Positions 46,146 through 57,789 of a stretch of 64,000 nt of DNA are shown in pieces (within the stretch, counting starts at the first letter, position 1; the number at the start of each line of letters is the position of its first letter). The position numbers and the translations under genes are program-made. The notes beneath the pieces were generated by a model. That model was given only the letters and a program-made list of their open reading frames with translations. It had not been told where the DNA came from and searched no databases. The stretch comes from Casuarina equisetifolia (taxonomy: Eukaryota > Streptophyta > Magnoliopsida > Fagales > Casuarinaceae). The stretch is taken from contig CM052358.1 of assembly GCA_028551475.1 (NCBI GenBank), positions 12,693,938-12,757,937 on the forward strand. The letters run 5' to 3'.

Positions 46146-47751
46146 ACACCCCCAAACCTAACATTTTGCTAGTCCTCGAGCAAAAGTAATAATTTGCATA
46201 TGCTTTAGACAAAACCCCTTTAAAAAAATTCTCCATAATTGCTCAACTTAACAATTCAAAGAAAAATATAGCTTTCATCTAAACACCACAATTGTTTTAT
46301 AAGATAAGATAGACTCTTAACTATGTTAACCACGTGTGTATGTGTGAGTCCTTATCTTTTCAACTATATGCACTCCAAATAGATCTATATTAATATGCAA
46401 TCTCTCAAAATCTTTAGCCAAACCTCATAGGTTTGCTTTTCATTCCTCTCTCCACTAATGTAGGCCAATCATCTAACCAAGAATCAATAGGACTTTTATA
46501 AGCTTGTAATGTAAGGCTAGGCTAGGGGTAAGATGAAAGTCATTTAGGCTAAATTCACCCATGAACACATTACTTTCTAGGATCTAATTTGAGCTTTTGT
46601 CACTTCCTTTCTTTGCTTTTTTTTTTTTCGCAAATGATCTTTCTATCACCATTTCTCTCATTCCTTTCTTCCCAAAAATACTTGATTTCACTTGGATTTC
46701 GACACTCACAAAAGTCACAATCATGCTTGCAATAATAAAGCAAGTAGTAGGACTAGAAATGTAATTATTATAATCTTATCTTGCTGATGACATCCAACTA
46801 CTATGCAAAAGCCAATTTCTAAACCTTGAGTGGCTTGAATTTGACAATAAGCAATAAGAGAATTCCATTCTTAGACAAATGTTGCATTTCCTTTTTTTTT
46901 TTTTTTTTTTTTGGCATTCACAAAAGCAACATATTATGCTACATAATCATTGCAATCAATATCCTTCCCATATAACATCCTTCCCCTCAACTTCTCTTTC
47001 ACTCAAATAGACTTATATCCTAAAAATCAACATGTTCAAAGGTGAGGGACGAAAAGATAATTTATCAAAGGCTCAAAGGTATATATATGTGGGTGTCAAA
47101 ATAAAAAAAAATAGATATAAATCAAGGCTCAGCGGGGTGACTGGGGATAAATAAATAGGGTTGGCTTGAAAGGCTCAAACGATCCAAAGAATGGCCTAAA
47201 TCATTTTCTCAATTAGATGCAGCCTAGGATTTTGCCTCAAGAGGAAATCAAGCAAATTCTAAGATCCAGGTGAGATCTAAGAAAATCACATACTTCACAT
47301 GAATGTTCTCTAGAAATACACACAATTTCAAAAATGAAGGACTTTTAGTGTTTAATAAATGGATCAACATAATCAGAATCACACTTAACTCACATCACAA
47401 TTGTAGGTTTGAACAAAATCTATGTCTTCCAAAGAATCGCCAAGAATTCACAATAAGGGATGTAATCATGACATAAGAATTTTTTTTTTTTTTAATCAAA
47501 TTTAGGACAAAGGTTCTTTCCCTACCCCCAAACTTGAATGAAGCATTGTCCTCAATGCAAAAAGAAAAGAAAGTAAAAATAAAAGTAAAAGGAATGAGAA
47601 TACTCCCCTGATTGTAGGTCATATCCACATAGAGCTTTGAGGAGATGGTGGTGACAAAACTTCCAACAACAGAATGAACACAATGCTTGGGTTGCCTCCC
47701 AAGAAGCGCTTGTTTTATAGTTTTCAGCCAAACTATCTTCAAAGTTATTAT
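46146..47751 (-). other. Non-coding region between integrase and 3' LTR
   Basis: About 1.6 kb with no long open frame, including a T run at about 46,892-46,912. It aligns over most of its length with 9,985-11,620 in the older truncated copy, for example 'ttgggaggcaacccaagc', 'caccccactgagccttgatt' and 'ttgttgat.at.atttattaaacactaaaagtcctt' or near matches. The position is where Athila elements may carry an env-like ORF; none is visible here. Confidence 0.65.
46147..46158 (-). other. Polypurine tract of the Athila-like element
   Basis: The minus strand reads 'ggtttgggggtgt' immediately before the 3' LTR. This is where plus-strand DNA synthesis would be primed. The related remnant has 'aagtttgggagttt' at the same place (11,608-11,621). 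Confidence 0.7.
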
Positions 47752-49902
47752 TCAAGGAGGAAGAAGATCAAGGGTAGTCTTCTGCATGTTAACTCCCTCG
47801 AAGTAAGGCTTCAGATGTTGACCATTCACCTTAAATGTGCCTTGGGTGTCATTTGCAACTTCTATTGCTCCATATGGGAATACCTTAGTGATTATGAAAG
47901 GGCCAGACCATCGGGACCGCAATTTACCTGGAAACAATTTAAGACGAGAGTTATAAAGTAATACTTTCTGACCAACCACAAACTCTCTTCTTAATATGTG
48001 TTTGTCATGCCATCTTTTTGTCCGCTCCTTGTATATTTTGGCATTTTCATAGGCCTCATCTCGTAATTCCTGTAATTCATTCAACTGCAACAATCGAGTT
48101 TCACCTGCAGACGGCATATCAAAGTTTAAAAATTTCAAAGCCCAATATGCTTTATGCTCTAATTCTACTAGTAGATGACAAGCCTTCCCAAACACTAGCC
48201 TAAAAGGAGACATTTCAATTGGTGTTTTGAATGCTGTTCTATAGGCCCAAAGTGCATCATCAAGTTTCATTGACCAATCTTTCCTTGAGGCATTCACAGT
48301 TTTTTCCAAAATTCTCTTAATTTCCCTATTTGATATCTCAACTTGACCACTAGTCTGAGGGTGATAAGGGGTAGCAATCTTATGGGTAACCCCATACTTA
48401 CCCAAAAGTGCTTCAAATTGTTTGTTGCAAAAATGGGTCCCTCTATCACTTATGATTGCCCTAGGAGTGCCAAAACGGGTAAAAATATTTTTCTTTAAGA
48501 ATTTAACCACAACCTTAGCATCATTTATAGGCAATGCGACTGCTTCTACCCACTTAGACACATACTCAACAGCCACCAAAATATACATATTTCCATAAGA
48601 AGGTGAAAAGGGTCCCATGAAATCAATACCCCAAACATCAAATAACTCACACACAATAACATTGTTTAGAGGCATCTCATGTTTCCTAGAAATATTTCCA
48701 GTTCTTTGACATTGATCACATGCAACTACATATGAATATGCATCTCTAAAAAGTGTGGGCCAATAAAATCCAGACTGTAAAACCTTAGCTGCAGTTCTGG
48801 TGGCACTAAAATGACCACCAGCCTCTCTAGCATGACAATGGTGTAGGATACTAGCCATCTCTTCCTCAGGAACACATCTCCTTATAACCTGGTCTACACA
48901 TACTTTAAACAGGAAAGGCTCTTCCCAAAAATAATGTTTGAGGTCAAAAAAGAATTTTTTCCTTTGTTGATATGACATTTCAGGAGGAAGAACATTACTT
49001 ACCAAATAATTGACAAAATCAGCATACCAGGAAATTTGGATGGATTGGAGTGCAAAAATGTTTTCATCAGGAAATTCTTCCATAATTGGTTGAGCTTCTT
49101 CCTTCAGATTGGGAATTCTGGACAAATGATCTGCAACTAGATTCTCGGTCCCTTTCTTATCCTTGATCTCCAAATCAAACTCTTGTAGCAAGAGAATCCA
49201 CCTGATTAACCTAGGTTTTGATTCTTTCTTTTCAAGTAGATACTTAAGAGCTGAGTGGTCAGAATAAACAATAACTTTGGAACCAATTAGATAAGAACAG
49301 AATTTATCAAAAGCAAATACTACAGCCAAAAGTTCTTTTTCTGTTGTTGAATAATTTAATTGTGCACCTGATAATGTTCGACTGGCATAGTAGATGGTCT
49401 GAAAAACTCCATTCTTCTGTTGTCCCAAAACAGCTCCTACTGCAAAATCACTAGCATCGCACATTAGCTCAAAAGGTAAGTCCCATTCTGGTACTGCCAT
49501 AATTGGTGTTGATATTAACTTTTCCTTTAAAGTATTAAAAGCCTGCAAGCATTCATCAGAAAAGTTATATTTCACATCTTTAACCAACAAACTTGAAAGA
49601 GGTCTAGCGATTTTAGAAAAATCTTTTATGAATCGCCTATAGAATCCTGCATGCCCTAAAAATCCTCTAACAAGTCTCACTGATGTTGGTGGGGGCAATT
49701 TTGCAATGACCTCCACTTTAGCTCGATCAACCTCTAGTCCTTTTTTGGATATCTTATGCCTAAGCACTATTCCTTCCTGCACCATAAAATGACACTTCTC
49801 CCAATTCAACACAAGGTTAGTCTCCTCACACCTTTGTAAGACTTTTGCTAAATTATTTAAACAAATGTCAAATGATGAGCCAAATACAGAAAAATCATCC
49901 AT
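47752..49902 (-). CDS. Athila-like pol ORF 2: RT end, RNase H, integrase
   Basis: 716 codons. It opens at the RT catalytic box (MDDFSVFG), so the real pol frame enters from upstream and this ATG is not a true start. RT connection follows, with '[17 protein letters not shown]' (79-95). RNase H spans about 145-262 (Asp149 in CDAS, Glu190, Asp215, Asp258). Integrase has an HHCC zinc finger (His357, His364, Cys395, Cys398) and a DD35E core (Asp427, Asp486, Glu522). The C-terminal end runs to '[12 protein letters not shown]'. All catalytic residues are in place. No stop interrupts it; the break lies just upstream. Confidence 0.92.
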   Translation of the reverse strand: MDDFSVFGSSFDICLNNLAKVLQRCEETNLVLNWEKCHFMVQEGIVLRHKISKKGLEVDRAKVEVIAKLPPPTSVRLVRGFLGHAGFYRRFIKDFSKIARPLSSLLVKDVKYNFSDECLQAFNTLKEKLISTPIMAVPEWDLPFELMCDASDFAVGAVLGQQKNGVFQTIYYASRTLSGAQLNYSTTEKELLAVVFAFDKFCSYLIGSKVIVYSDHSALKYLLEKKESKPRLIRWILLLQEFDLEIKDKKGTENLVADHLSRIPNLKEEAQPIMEEFPDENIFALQSIQISWYADFVNYLVSNVLPPEMSYQQRKKFFFDLKHYFWEEPFLFKVCVDQVIRRCVPEEEMASILHHCHAREAGGHFSATRTAAKVLQSGFYWPTLFRDAYSYVVACDQCQRTGNISRKHEMPLNNVIVCELFDVWGIDFMGPFSPSYGNMYILVAVEYVSKWVEAVALPINDAKVVVKFLKKNIFTRFGTPRAIISDRGTHFCNKQFEALLGKYGVTHKIATPYHPQTSGQVEISNREIKRILEKTVNASRKDWSMKLDDALWAYRTAFKTPIEMSPFRLVFGKACHLLVELEHKAYWALKFLNFDMPSAGETRLLQLNELQELRDEAYENAKIYKERTKRWHDKHILRREFVVGQKVLLYNSRLKLFPGKLRSRWSGPFIITKVFPYGAIEVANDTQGTFKVNGQHLKPYFEGVNMQKTTLDLLPP

Positions 49903-49909
49903 GAAAATT

Positions 49910-52900
49910 TCAATAAATTTTTTTAACCATATTAGAAAAAATGGCTATCATGCATCTCTGAAAAGTTGCTGATGCATTACAAAGACCAAAGGGCATTCTT
50001 CTAAAAGCAAAGGTATCATAAGGACAAGTGAAAGTGGTTTTCTCTTGATCTTCTGGTGCAATGTGAATTTGATTATACCCTGAATACCCATCAAGAAAGC
50101 AATAAAATTCATGTCCTGCAAGTCTTTCTAACATTTGATCAATAAATGGTAAAGGGAAATGATCTTTTCTCGTGGTATCATTCAGTTTTCTATAATCTAT
50201 ACACACACGCCATCCAGTAACTGTCCTAGTTGGAATCAGTTCATTATTATCATTTCTTTGAACAGTCATACCTCCTTTCTTTGGCACAACTTGTACAGGA
50301 CTTACCCAAGGACTGTCTGAGATGGGATAAATGATCCCTGCATCAAGTAACTTGATTACCTCAGCCTTCACCACTTCTTGCATCTTTGGATTCAATCGCC
50401 TCTGAGGTTGAATAGTAGCTTTGTACTGCTCTTCCATCAAAATCTTGTGCATGCAGAGTGAAGGACTAATTCCCTTGATATCAGTTATTTTCCATCCAAT
50501 TGCTCCCTTATGCTCTTTCAACACTCGAAGTAGTTTCTCTTCCATTGATTCTGTCAAAGAAGAAGATATGATTACTGGCAAAGTAGAAACTTCATCTAAA
50601 TAAACATATTTCAAATGGGAAGGTAAGGGCTTGAATTCAAGAGTTGGAGGCTCTTCAATCGATGGCTTAGGTTTTGTCATGTGTTGTCCCAACTCCTCAA
50701 ACTTTGTTGCCTTTTGTTGTGAATATGGTGGATTTGCTTCCATGAGATTGGCATACTCCTGTATCTCTTCACTTTCAATTTCCTCATTCTTTAGGTGAAC
50801 CAAGCATGCTTCAAGTGGATCCTTGAAAGCTTTTTCCTGAAAGATCTTATTCACAAACTTATCAATTGTCTCAACCCTAAAGCAAGAACTATCATCAGAA
50901 GGATGTTTCATAGCAGTAAAAACATTAAAAGTGACAGAATCATTTTGAACTCTTAAGATTAACTTCCCTTGTTGTACATCAATTAGAGCTCTTCCTGTTG
51001 CTAGAAAAGGTCGACCTAAGATAAGTGGTACCTCAAGGTCTTCCTCCATGTCAAGTACTATAAAATCTACAGGAAAGATAAATTTGTCAACTTTCACCAA
51101 TACATCTTCAATAATGCCCCTTGGATATTTGATTGATCGATCAGCCAATTGTAGGGACACTGTGGTTGGCTTCACTTCACCCATTCCTAATTTTCTAAAA
51201 ATAGAAAAAGGCATTAGATTAATACTGGCTCCTAAATCACATAATGCCTTATCAAAGTGAGAATCTCTAATAGTACAAGGAATTGTAAAACTCTCTGGAT
51301 CTTTTAATTTTGGAGGCAATTTGTTTTGTAAGATGGCTGAGCATTCTTCAGTTAGCTTCACGGTTTCATACTCTTCCAGCTTCCTTTTGTTTTTCAATAT
51401 CTCCTTAAGAAATTTTGTATAACTGGGCATTTGAGCCAATGCATCTGCAAAAGGAATGTTAATATGTAATTTTTTAAATACGTCAAGAAATTTAGAAAAC
51501 TGCTTATCTATTTTATGTTGCTGGAGTCTCTGAGGAAATGGAACTGGAGGCACATAAGGCTTGGGATTATCAGGGAATAATGTTCTCTTGGTTGCCTCCT
51601 CAGGCTGCATGCTAACATTTTCTTCCTTATCCCTGACACTTTCCTTCTCAATGTCATTTTTTCCCACTTGTTTGCCATTTCTTAGGTTTATTGCCTTAGT
51701 ATCTTCTATAGGATTCTTCTCTGTGCTGCTAGGCAAGGAACCTTGTTGTCTTCCAGAAATCATATTAGCCAACTGACCTATTTGCACCTCTAAATTTTGA
51801 ATTGAAGCTTCTTGGTTTTGCATTCTTGTTTCGTTGTTCTGTAACATCTTGGCAACCATTTCCTCTAAATTAGGCTTCTTTTCTTCTGGTTGCCTAAACC
51901 CTGGTGGTGGCCTCATTGCATTAGAATTACTCCATGAAAAATTTGGGTGGTTACGCCATCCCGGATTGTAAGTGTTGGAGTATGGATTATTTTGTGGCTT
52001 ACTTGAATTTCCAACATAATTAGCATCTTCACTACCCTGAGTAAAGGTGTTATCTAACTGACACTCTATGCTCGCATGTCCTCCACCACAATGATCACAT
52101 ACTATGTTTTGAATCCTCATGACTGGAGCATTCAAGTTATCTATCTTCTTGTTGAGTTTATCAAACTGTGCATAAATTGCAGTGAAAGCATCCACTTCAT
52201 GAATTCCACTAGCTTTCCTTACTGGTAGCCTTTCAGTAGGCCATTGATACCTATTGTTTGCCATTTCCTCCAAAAGATCATATGCTTCTTCTGGTGTCTT
52301 ATTGTTCAAAGCCCCTCCTGCAGCTGCATCAAGTATAAAACGAAGATTTGTACTAGACCCATTATAAAAAGTTTGTACCTGTAACCATTTGGGTAGTCCA
52401 TGTTGTGGACATTTTCTTAAAAGCTCCTTGAATCTTTCCCAAGCTTCATATAATGATTCATTCTCCATTTGCATAAAAGCGGTAATATCGTTACGCATTT
52501 TTGTAGATTTTACTAGAGGAAAGAACTTACTAAGAAATTTCTGAGCCAAATCATCCCATGTTGTAATTGATCCTGCAGGAAGAGAAGAAAGCCAACTTTT
52601 AGCTTTGTCTCTTAAAGAAAATGGGAATAGCCTTAATCTAACAGCATCATCTGTGACCCCATTGTATTTAATCATGTCACAAATTTCAAGAAAAGCATCA
52701 ATGTGAGCATTTGGATCATCATTTGGTAGCCCATAAAATTGCACAGAATTTTGAAGCATCTGAATGAGTGCGGGCTTGATTTCAAAGTTGTTTGCTTGAA
52801 TTGCAGGCCTTTTGATGCTTGATGTGGCACCCTGAACTGTTGGTGCAACATATTCTTTTAGAATCTTGCGTGGATCATCATTCTCTGCCATTTTTGTAGC

Positions 52901-53014
52901 TTCACTTCTTTGTTCTCTTAGCTCCTTTCGTTGCTTTCTGACTGTGCGTTCAATTTTTGGGTCAAGATTAACAAGTTGTTCTCTTTGGCTACGGGTCATG
53001 CACGTCTGTAACAA
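49910..53014 (-). CDS. Athila-like gag, protease and N-terminal RT ORF
   Basis: 1,034 codons. Residues about 80-260 are the retrotransposon gag (capsid) domain, with '[16 protein letters not shown]' and '[17 protein letters not shown]'. A zinc-knuckle-like [13 protein letters not shown] lies at 306-318. Residues 371-480 are low-complexity and coiled-coil-like. The protease spans about 580-690 with the Athila-type active site DLGAS (593-597) and '[16 protein letters not shown]'. RT begins near 865 and includes 'VVPKKGG', '[11 protein letters not shown]', '[11 protein letters not shown]' and '[14 protein letters not shown]'. The ORF then ends early at the frameshift before the catalytic box. 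The ATG used is the first in frame; it lies about 200 bases downstream of the primer site. Confidence 0.92.
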   Translation of the reverse strand: MLQTCMTRSQREQLVNLDPKIERTVRKQRKELREQRSEATKMAENDDPRKILKEYVAPTVQGATSSIKRPAIQANNFEIKPALIQMLQNSVQFYGLPNDDPNAHIDAFLEICDMIKYNGVTDDAVRLRLFPFSLRDKAKSWLSSLPAGSITTWDDLAQKFLSKFFPLVKSTKMRNDITAFMQMENESLYEAWERFKELLRKCPQHGLPKWLQVQTFYNGSSTNLRFILDAAAGGALNNKTPEEAYDLLEEMANNRYQWPTERLPVRKASGIHEVDAFTAIYAQFDKLNKKIDNLNAPVMRIQNIVCDHCGGGHASIECQLDNTFTQGSEDANYVGNSSKPQNNPYSNTYNPGWRNHPNFSWSNSNAMRPPPGFRQPEEKKPNLEEMVAKMLQNNETRMQNQEASIQNLEVQIGQLANMISGRQQGSLPSSTEKNPIEDTKAINLRNGKQVGKNDIEKESVRDKEENVSMQPEEATKRTLFPDNPKPYVPPVPFPQRLQQHKIDKQFSKFLDVFKKLHINIPFADALAQMPSYTKFLKEILKNKRKLEEYETVKLTEECSAILQNKLPPKLKDPESFTIPCTIRDSHFDKALCDLGASINLMPFSIFRKLGMGEVKPTTVSLQLADRSIKYPRGIIEDVLVKVDKFIFPVDFIVLDMEEDLEVPLILGRPFLATGRALIDVQQGKLILRVQNDSVTFNVFTAMKHPSDDSSCFRVETIDKFVNKIFQEKAFKDPLEACLVHLKNEEIESEEIQEYANLMEANPPYSQQKATKFEELGQHMTKPKPSIEEPPTLEFKPLPSHLKYVYLDEVSTLPVIISSSLTESMEEKLLRVLKEHKGAIGWKITDIKGISPSLCMHKILMEEQYKATIQPQRRLNPKMQEVVKAEVIKLLDAGIIYPISDSPWVSPVQVVPKKGGMTVQRNDNNELIPTRTVTGWRVCIDYRKLNDTTRKDHFPLPFIDQMLERLAGHEFYCFLDGYSGYNQIHIAPEDQEKTTFTCPYDTFAFRRMPFGLCNASATFQRCMIAIFSNMVKKIY
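49918..49924 (-). other. Frameshift site in the RT of the Athila-like element
   Basis: A run of seven A on the coding strand. Upstream, the RT frame ends in a premature stop at 49,910; downstream, the conserved RT resumes one base out of register at 49,902. One extra A in the run accounts for it. It could be a mutation after insertion or a homopolymer sequencing error. A programmed shift in the middle of RT would be unprecedented for the family and is unlikely. Confidence 0.75.
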
Positions 53015-53211
53015 TCCTGAAAAGTAGCAACTAAAAAAAAATGATTGATTTTTTTAATTAATTTTTTTTAATGTAAAAATAACAATAATAAAGCAAAGAA
53101 AAAATAAAATCTAACAAAACAAAAAAATCATTTTTTTTTAAAAGAAAATAAAAACTAGATTAAACTTAGAATTATTTGGTATTAATATTAATGAGTAGTA
53201 AAACAACCAAT

Positions 53212-53228
53212 CCCCGGCAACGGCGCCA
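53212..53228 (-). other. Primer-binding site, complementary to tRNA-Asp
   Basis: The minus strand reads TGGCGCCGTTGCCGGGG six bases after the 5' LTR end. This is the complement of the 3' end of plant tRNA-Asp(GUC) (CCCCGGCAACGGCGCCA), the primer typical of Athila elements. Confidence 0.9.
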
Positions 53229-53234
53229 AAAACT

Positions 53235-54629
53235 TGTTCGGTGAAATTTAAATGCAAGTGAACATGTCGAACAAGTAATATAATGATAAGAAAGATATCG
53301 TCCCACGAAGATTGGTGAATACTAAACTAATTAAGTACTAATGATGAATTAATCCTAAAATTTATCTAGCAAATCAAAATATTGTTGAAGATGAATTAAA
53401 ATTTAAAATTTCTAAAACGAAAACTCAATACTAATTAAAAATGGATCCAAGTAAGAAAAATCAAGATAAGACACATGTTAGAGCTTCCGATTTCACCATA
53501 ACTACTAGATATGAATTTCCATAGTTTATGCCTGCAAGAATGATATTATCTATGTGATGGCAGAATTTCCTAATTTATTTACTATCCTATGTCTAGGTAT
53601 AGTAAACCTATTTAGTTCATTAATTCACTATATCTCTATATTGAATTGAAACAAACCAAATGCATTAGGATCTATGAATATTCCTGGTTTACAATAAATC
53701 TTTCGATCATCTTATCACCAAAAGCCACACAAATAACATGGTATATGTCTATCCACATTTAATTCATGGTTATATATTATAAGAAGCAATTGCATATTAT
53801 TACCTTTCAGTCTCTAACATGCACATCAAATCATTCAAGTAGTGGCCAATCACTTAAAAGCATTAAGCATAATAATATATAACTCACATAAATAAACTAT
53901 CTTGCAAAACATAAAAACTTATAGGATTCACATCATCATAGTTAGGCTACATCTTCGCTCTAACAAAAGAAGTTTAGAACATAATGAAATAATGAGGAAG
54001 AACAATAATAAGAAACAAAGAAGGCATCTTGAATCCAAGAACAAGAAGTATGTCACCCTTTTTGTCTTCTCTTCAAGAAATCTTGAATTCTTGGCCTCTC
54101 TCTTGAGTTGAATCTTGAATTCTTGGCCTCTCTCTTGAGTTGTGCTCAATTTCCTCCTTGGTTTCAGCGACAACTTCCTTTTTTTCTTGCTTCCCCCTTT
54201 CTTCTATGCAGGGCTCCTCCTTTATATAGGGTATGGGATCTAGAATTTTCTCCTTATCCTAATAGCATTGGGTTTTGGATTCCCAATACAATTGGGTTTT
54301 AGACTTCTATATTAATTAGGCTTTGGACTCCTAATAGGACTAGGTTTTCTAATTATTTAAAAAAATAATAACAATAAAAATCTAATAACAATTATCCAAA
54401 GCCCAAGCCCAAGCCCATCTTGATTTCCTTCACCTTGATAATTTGACCATCTTCTGCCATATAATAAGTACCAGGTTCTCCATGCTTGTTCTTTTTCTTC
54501 ATGCCTCCTTATGCTACATAAACAAGACAAATTTAAGTAAATAAAGAGGAATTCAAATATTTTCTCACAAACATTAGAGAATTTATTATTTAAATTAGGT
54601 AAAATAACTCTATAAAAATAGAGTTATCA
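53235..54629 (-). mobile_element. 5' LTR of the young Athila-like element
   Basis: 1,395 bp, the same length as the 3' LTR and near-identical. It would supply the promoter: 'tatataaag' on the minus strand at 54,220-54,228. Transcription would run towards lower coordinates through gag and pol. Confidence 0.93.
54220..54228 (-). promoter_or_regulatory. TATA box in the 5' LTR
   Basis: 'tatataaag' on the minus strand, followed by 'gaggagccc'. It is the best TATA match in the LTR and lies about 990 bases from its 3' end on the coding strand. Confidence 0.55.
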
Positions 54630-54720
54630 CCAGACTTAATCATGCCGTTTAGGTACTTAGACAATTTATGCATGTTTTTAATTATTCTCATATAAATCTT
54701 ACTTTTAAATTCTTGGGTTA
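54630..54720 (+). mobile_element. Decayed copia element, resumption after the Athila insertion
   Basis: 'CCAGACTTAATCATGCCG...' reads P-D-L-I-M-P-F-R-Y-L-D-N-L-C-M, the continuation of the copia RT segment 'THTKPD' left at 44,750 (typical form 'RPDISYAVxxVSQFM'). It shows that the Athila-like element landed inside the copia coding region. Similarity fades after about 54,720. Confidence 0.6.
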
Positions 54721-54758
54721 GGATTTCTTTTTTTATTTTTAAGGTATGGTGCCCTACA

Positions 54759-54788
54759 ATTGTACTATAAGGGTCCTTATAGTACAAT
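54759..54788. repeat. Perfect 14-bp inverted repeat (hairpin)
   Basis: Arms 54,759-54,772 (attgtactataagg) and 54,775-54,788 with a 2-base loop. No target duplication or transposon end is evident around it. It lies in the gap between two copia elements. Confidence 0.8.
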
Positions 54789-54954
54789 ACCTATAGTGTG
54801 CTTACTATAAACTTGAACTGCAATAACATGTGGGCCTTACATCAAAAAGCCATAAAAGGCTTGGCTTTTAATGCCATAAGGTTGAAAAGGTCGAACACAA
54901 AAGTCTAGACTATTAAGCTCTATACACCTTTACAAAAGCAAAACCCATAGAACT

Positions 54955-55268
54955 TGTTATTTTTGTAATATATATTGCAACATATGGACATTGTGGTCAT
55001 TTCACTATGCATTAAGTAGAATGACCAAGCCTCTCTTTGGTGAACACACCGTGTGGGTGTGTGTAAAGAGTGTATGTTCGATACAAGAGAAAAAGTGAGC
55101 TATGTGTGCTATGCTTTGTAATAGAGAAACTTATGCTTTTTTGTAAGCCACCAAAAAAGAAAAGAGTTGCTCCCAAAGTGGAGGTAAGGTACCTTTTTAG
55201 GCCTGAACCACTCTACATACTTGTGTTAGTGTGTGCATTGATTGATGCTTTTTGAAACCATATTAACA
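54955..55268 (+). mobile_element. 5' LTR of the copia element
   Basis: Begins 'tgttatttttgtaatat' and ends 'accatattaaca'. It shares 'gcaacatatggacattgtggtcatttcact' and 'gtaagccaccaaaaaa' with the 3' LTR. Confidence 0.85.
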
Positions 55269-55270
55269 AT

Positions 55271-55282
55271 TGGTATCAAAGC
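55271..55282 (+). other. Primer-binding site (initiator tRNA-Met)
   Basis: 'tggtatcaaagc' two bases after the LTR; one mismatch from TGGTATCAGAGC, the standard copia primer site. Confidence 0.8.
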
Positions 55283-56229
55283 CAAGTTGGAGTTTTTGCT
55301 TATAAGGAAAGATTTTTCAACCAAGAGTGTTTTGTAGCTAAATAGGTATTTAAGGTATGTATCTTATTCTTTTGAACTTGTTTAAGTGTTTTTCATCTTG
55401 ATAATGGCCATTGGTGGCTAGAGATCGCTGAAAAATTGACTTAAAGCTCATGGGTTACTATTCACCTACTATTCACTTAAAGCTTTCTTGTTTGACGAAT
55501 TTTGGTAGAAAATATAATGTCTTTGGACTCGTGGTGGTTGGATATACCTTTAGGTGGTTTTTGTGTCATTGGAAACTATTGTGGAGTGGCTGAAATTGGC
55601 AAAAACTCATTTGAGACAAAATCGGGTTTGTTTCGACCCGTTTTTATGACGAAGACCTAACCCATTTGAGTTGACCCATCTAAGTCCACTTGCCCGAGTC
55701 TATTTTGGTTTGACCCATAAATGCGACTTGACTCAGTTTGATTTTGACCAACCTGACTTGACCTAAAACCTTACCCATTAACTCGGTCTTCCATTAACCA
55801 TTTGATCATTGACTAAAGATCATTGACTATTGATTTTTGATTAACCATTGACCCGCACATATAGTACGCACACTAAACACCTATGTGTAGTCACACGCAC
55901 AACACTATTTCGTGCATGAATCACACATAACAAAAGGTTCTAAATAATTTTTGAGGTATTTATTTTGGTATGTTTGGAGGATTTCTTGGAGGTTGTTTGA
56001 GAATTTTTAAACCAATATAAAAGGGTATTTTGATCATTTGAGATACCAAAATTGAATTTTAAGGGGGAGCTAGTCAAAATAACAAAAGACCTTAAAATTA
56101 TAAAGTTCCATGGAGAAAAAAGATAAAGATAAAAGAAATTTTGTAAGAAAGAAAATTTGTATATTACACTACAAGGACGGGAAAATTGTCTAGCATCAAT
56201 GTCAATGAAAAAATTTGAGCTTATTGATA

Positions 56230-56840
56230 GGAAAGCTCTTGGTATGATTCATCTTTGTTTGGATGAGTAAGTGTTGACTTATGTAATTCGTCATACGTTA
56301 GCTAAAAGTATGATAAATGATCTTTGTCATATTTATGGAGGTTGATCATTACCAAACTTGAATTTGAATTCAAATGAGAAGAAGGTTAAGGTTCTGCATA
56401 GGTTCTTTAAGATGCAACAAAAAGAGTCAATGAGTATAAAAGATTACTATGATGAGTTTAACTCAGTTTTTGCTCAGTTGCAAGGTATAAGAGTCCAGTT
56501 TCATGATAATAACTTGATAGCCTTACTATACTTGTCATCTCTACCGCCTAGTTAGGAACCTTTGGTAGTGTCTTTAACTAGTGATCAAGGTTCTGAGGGG
56601 GAGCTAAGATTCCATGATGTTGTGAACATAGTCATGTTAGAAGGTATGAATAAAGGATCTTTAGGAGGAGCTCTAGTTTTAATAATTCCGCAACATTGTT
56701 AACTAGCAACAATAAGGGTAGACAGGGTAAAAGACAAGGTAGTCATGGAATACCACAAGATAGAGGGTCATCTGATAAGATATATTGGTATTATGGACAA
56801 ACTAGACATTATTAGGAGATGACCATTTATGCAAGATTGC
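56230..56840 (+). pseudogene. Copia gag remnant
   Basis: Fragments of copia gag. The clearest is 56,358-56,555, with 'KVLHRFFKMQQKESMSIKDYYDEFNSVFAQLQGI' and 'LIALLYLSSLPPS', the typical UBN2-type gag ending. Breaks surround it. A following Gly/Gln/Ser-rich stretch is where the zinc knuckle would be, but no intact CCHC box is seen. Confidence 0.7.
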
Positions 56841-57660
56841 AGGTATTGGTAAGACTGTTTTGACTTTGTCAAACAGTTGTACGCTTACTTTGAATAATGT
56901 GAGACATATTTCAAAGCTTAAAAGGAACTTAATCTCGACTACTACCCTTAACAATGAAGGTTATTGTACCCATCTAAATGAAGGTGGTTACAAGATCACT
57001 AAAGGTGCTTTGATGATGATAAAAGGTAAGAGAGAAGACACGTTGTGTGTATTATAGAATGTGTGATATAATTTTGTTAATGTTGTAGATCTTAATGATT
57101 TAAGACTTTGGCATTTGAGGCTTGGACACATAAGTGAGAAGGGTCTTAAGGTATTACAATCTAAGGGAAAGTTTAAAGGCTTGAATGATGTGGATTTGGA
57201 ATTTTGTGAGGGTTACACATTGAGAAATATGAAAAGAGTTAGATTTCTTCAAGATAGGCTTAAGAGGAAGAAAGGAAAATTGGAGTTGGTTCATACGGAT
57301 GTATGAAGGCCAACCTAAGTTGCTTTGCTTGGAAGTTTGAGATACTTTGTGATATTTATTGATGATTGCATAAGAAAGTCTTGTATCTAAATGATGAAGA
57401 ACAAGTTTGATGTGTATAAGGTGTTCAAGAAATGGAAGGTTTTGATTAAGAATCAAACTAATATGTAGATTAAGGCTCTTAAATATGATAATATGGGTAA
57501 ATATTATAATAGAGAGTTTGATGACTTCTATTCAAAAGAAAGAATTAAGAGGATTAAAGTTATCCCATGAATTCCTCAGGAAAATGAAGTTATAGAGTGG
57601 TTAAACCACACTATTCTCGAGAAAAAGAAAGCTATGATTCACCATGTAGGACTTTCATAA
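56840..57660 (+). pseudogene. Copia protease end, GAG-pre-integrase and integrase remnant
   Basis: 'NVRHISKLKRNLISTTTLNNEGY' (56,896-56,970) is the conserved segment after the protease. 'LRLWHLRLGHISEKGLKVLQSKG' (57,100-57,170) is the GAG-pre-integrase His-containing box, and 'LELVHTDV' opens the integrase core. After 57,306 stops are frequent, but 'RYFVIFIDDCIRKSC' (near 57,340-57,385) still marks the core. Confidence 0.75.
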
Positions 57661-57789
57661 TACTATTGGGGCAATACTTCTGAAACAATGGTATTATTGT
57701 CGAATAAAAGCCCTTCTACAATGTTGAATTTTAATATTCTCAAAGAAAAGTGGATGAGAAAACATGTAGATTACTCATATCTCAAGGTA

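Larger units (their letters stand above)
44751..54629 (-). mobile_element. Full-length, very young Athila-like Ty3 (gypsy) LTR retrotransposon
   Basis: A 9,879-bp element on the minus strand, delimited by 1,395-bp LTRs and a 5-bp target duplication. Order along its coding strand: 5' LTR (53,235-54,629), tRNA-Asp primer site, gag-protease-RT ORF, RT-RNase H-integrase ORF, a 1.6-kb non-coding region, polypurine tract, 3' LTR (44,751-46,145). The D-L-G-A-S protease motif, tRNA-Asp priming and overall layout fit the Athila clade. The env-like ORF of some Athila members is missing. By eye the LTRs differ at about two positions, so the insertion is recent. The one obvious lesion in pol is a frameshift in RT at 49,918-49,924. 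Confidence 0.93.

Noticed and set aside
49902..49924. Programmed ribosomal frameshifting at the A run in the Athila RT
   Set aside because: The site is inside RT just before the catalytic box, where no programmed shift is known; a mutation or sequencing error is simpler.
53212..53228. A 17-base match to the 3' end of tRNA-Asp, which might suggest a tRNA gene
   Set aside because: Only the acceptor end is present and it sits six bases from the LTR, so it is the primer-binding site of the retrotransposon.
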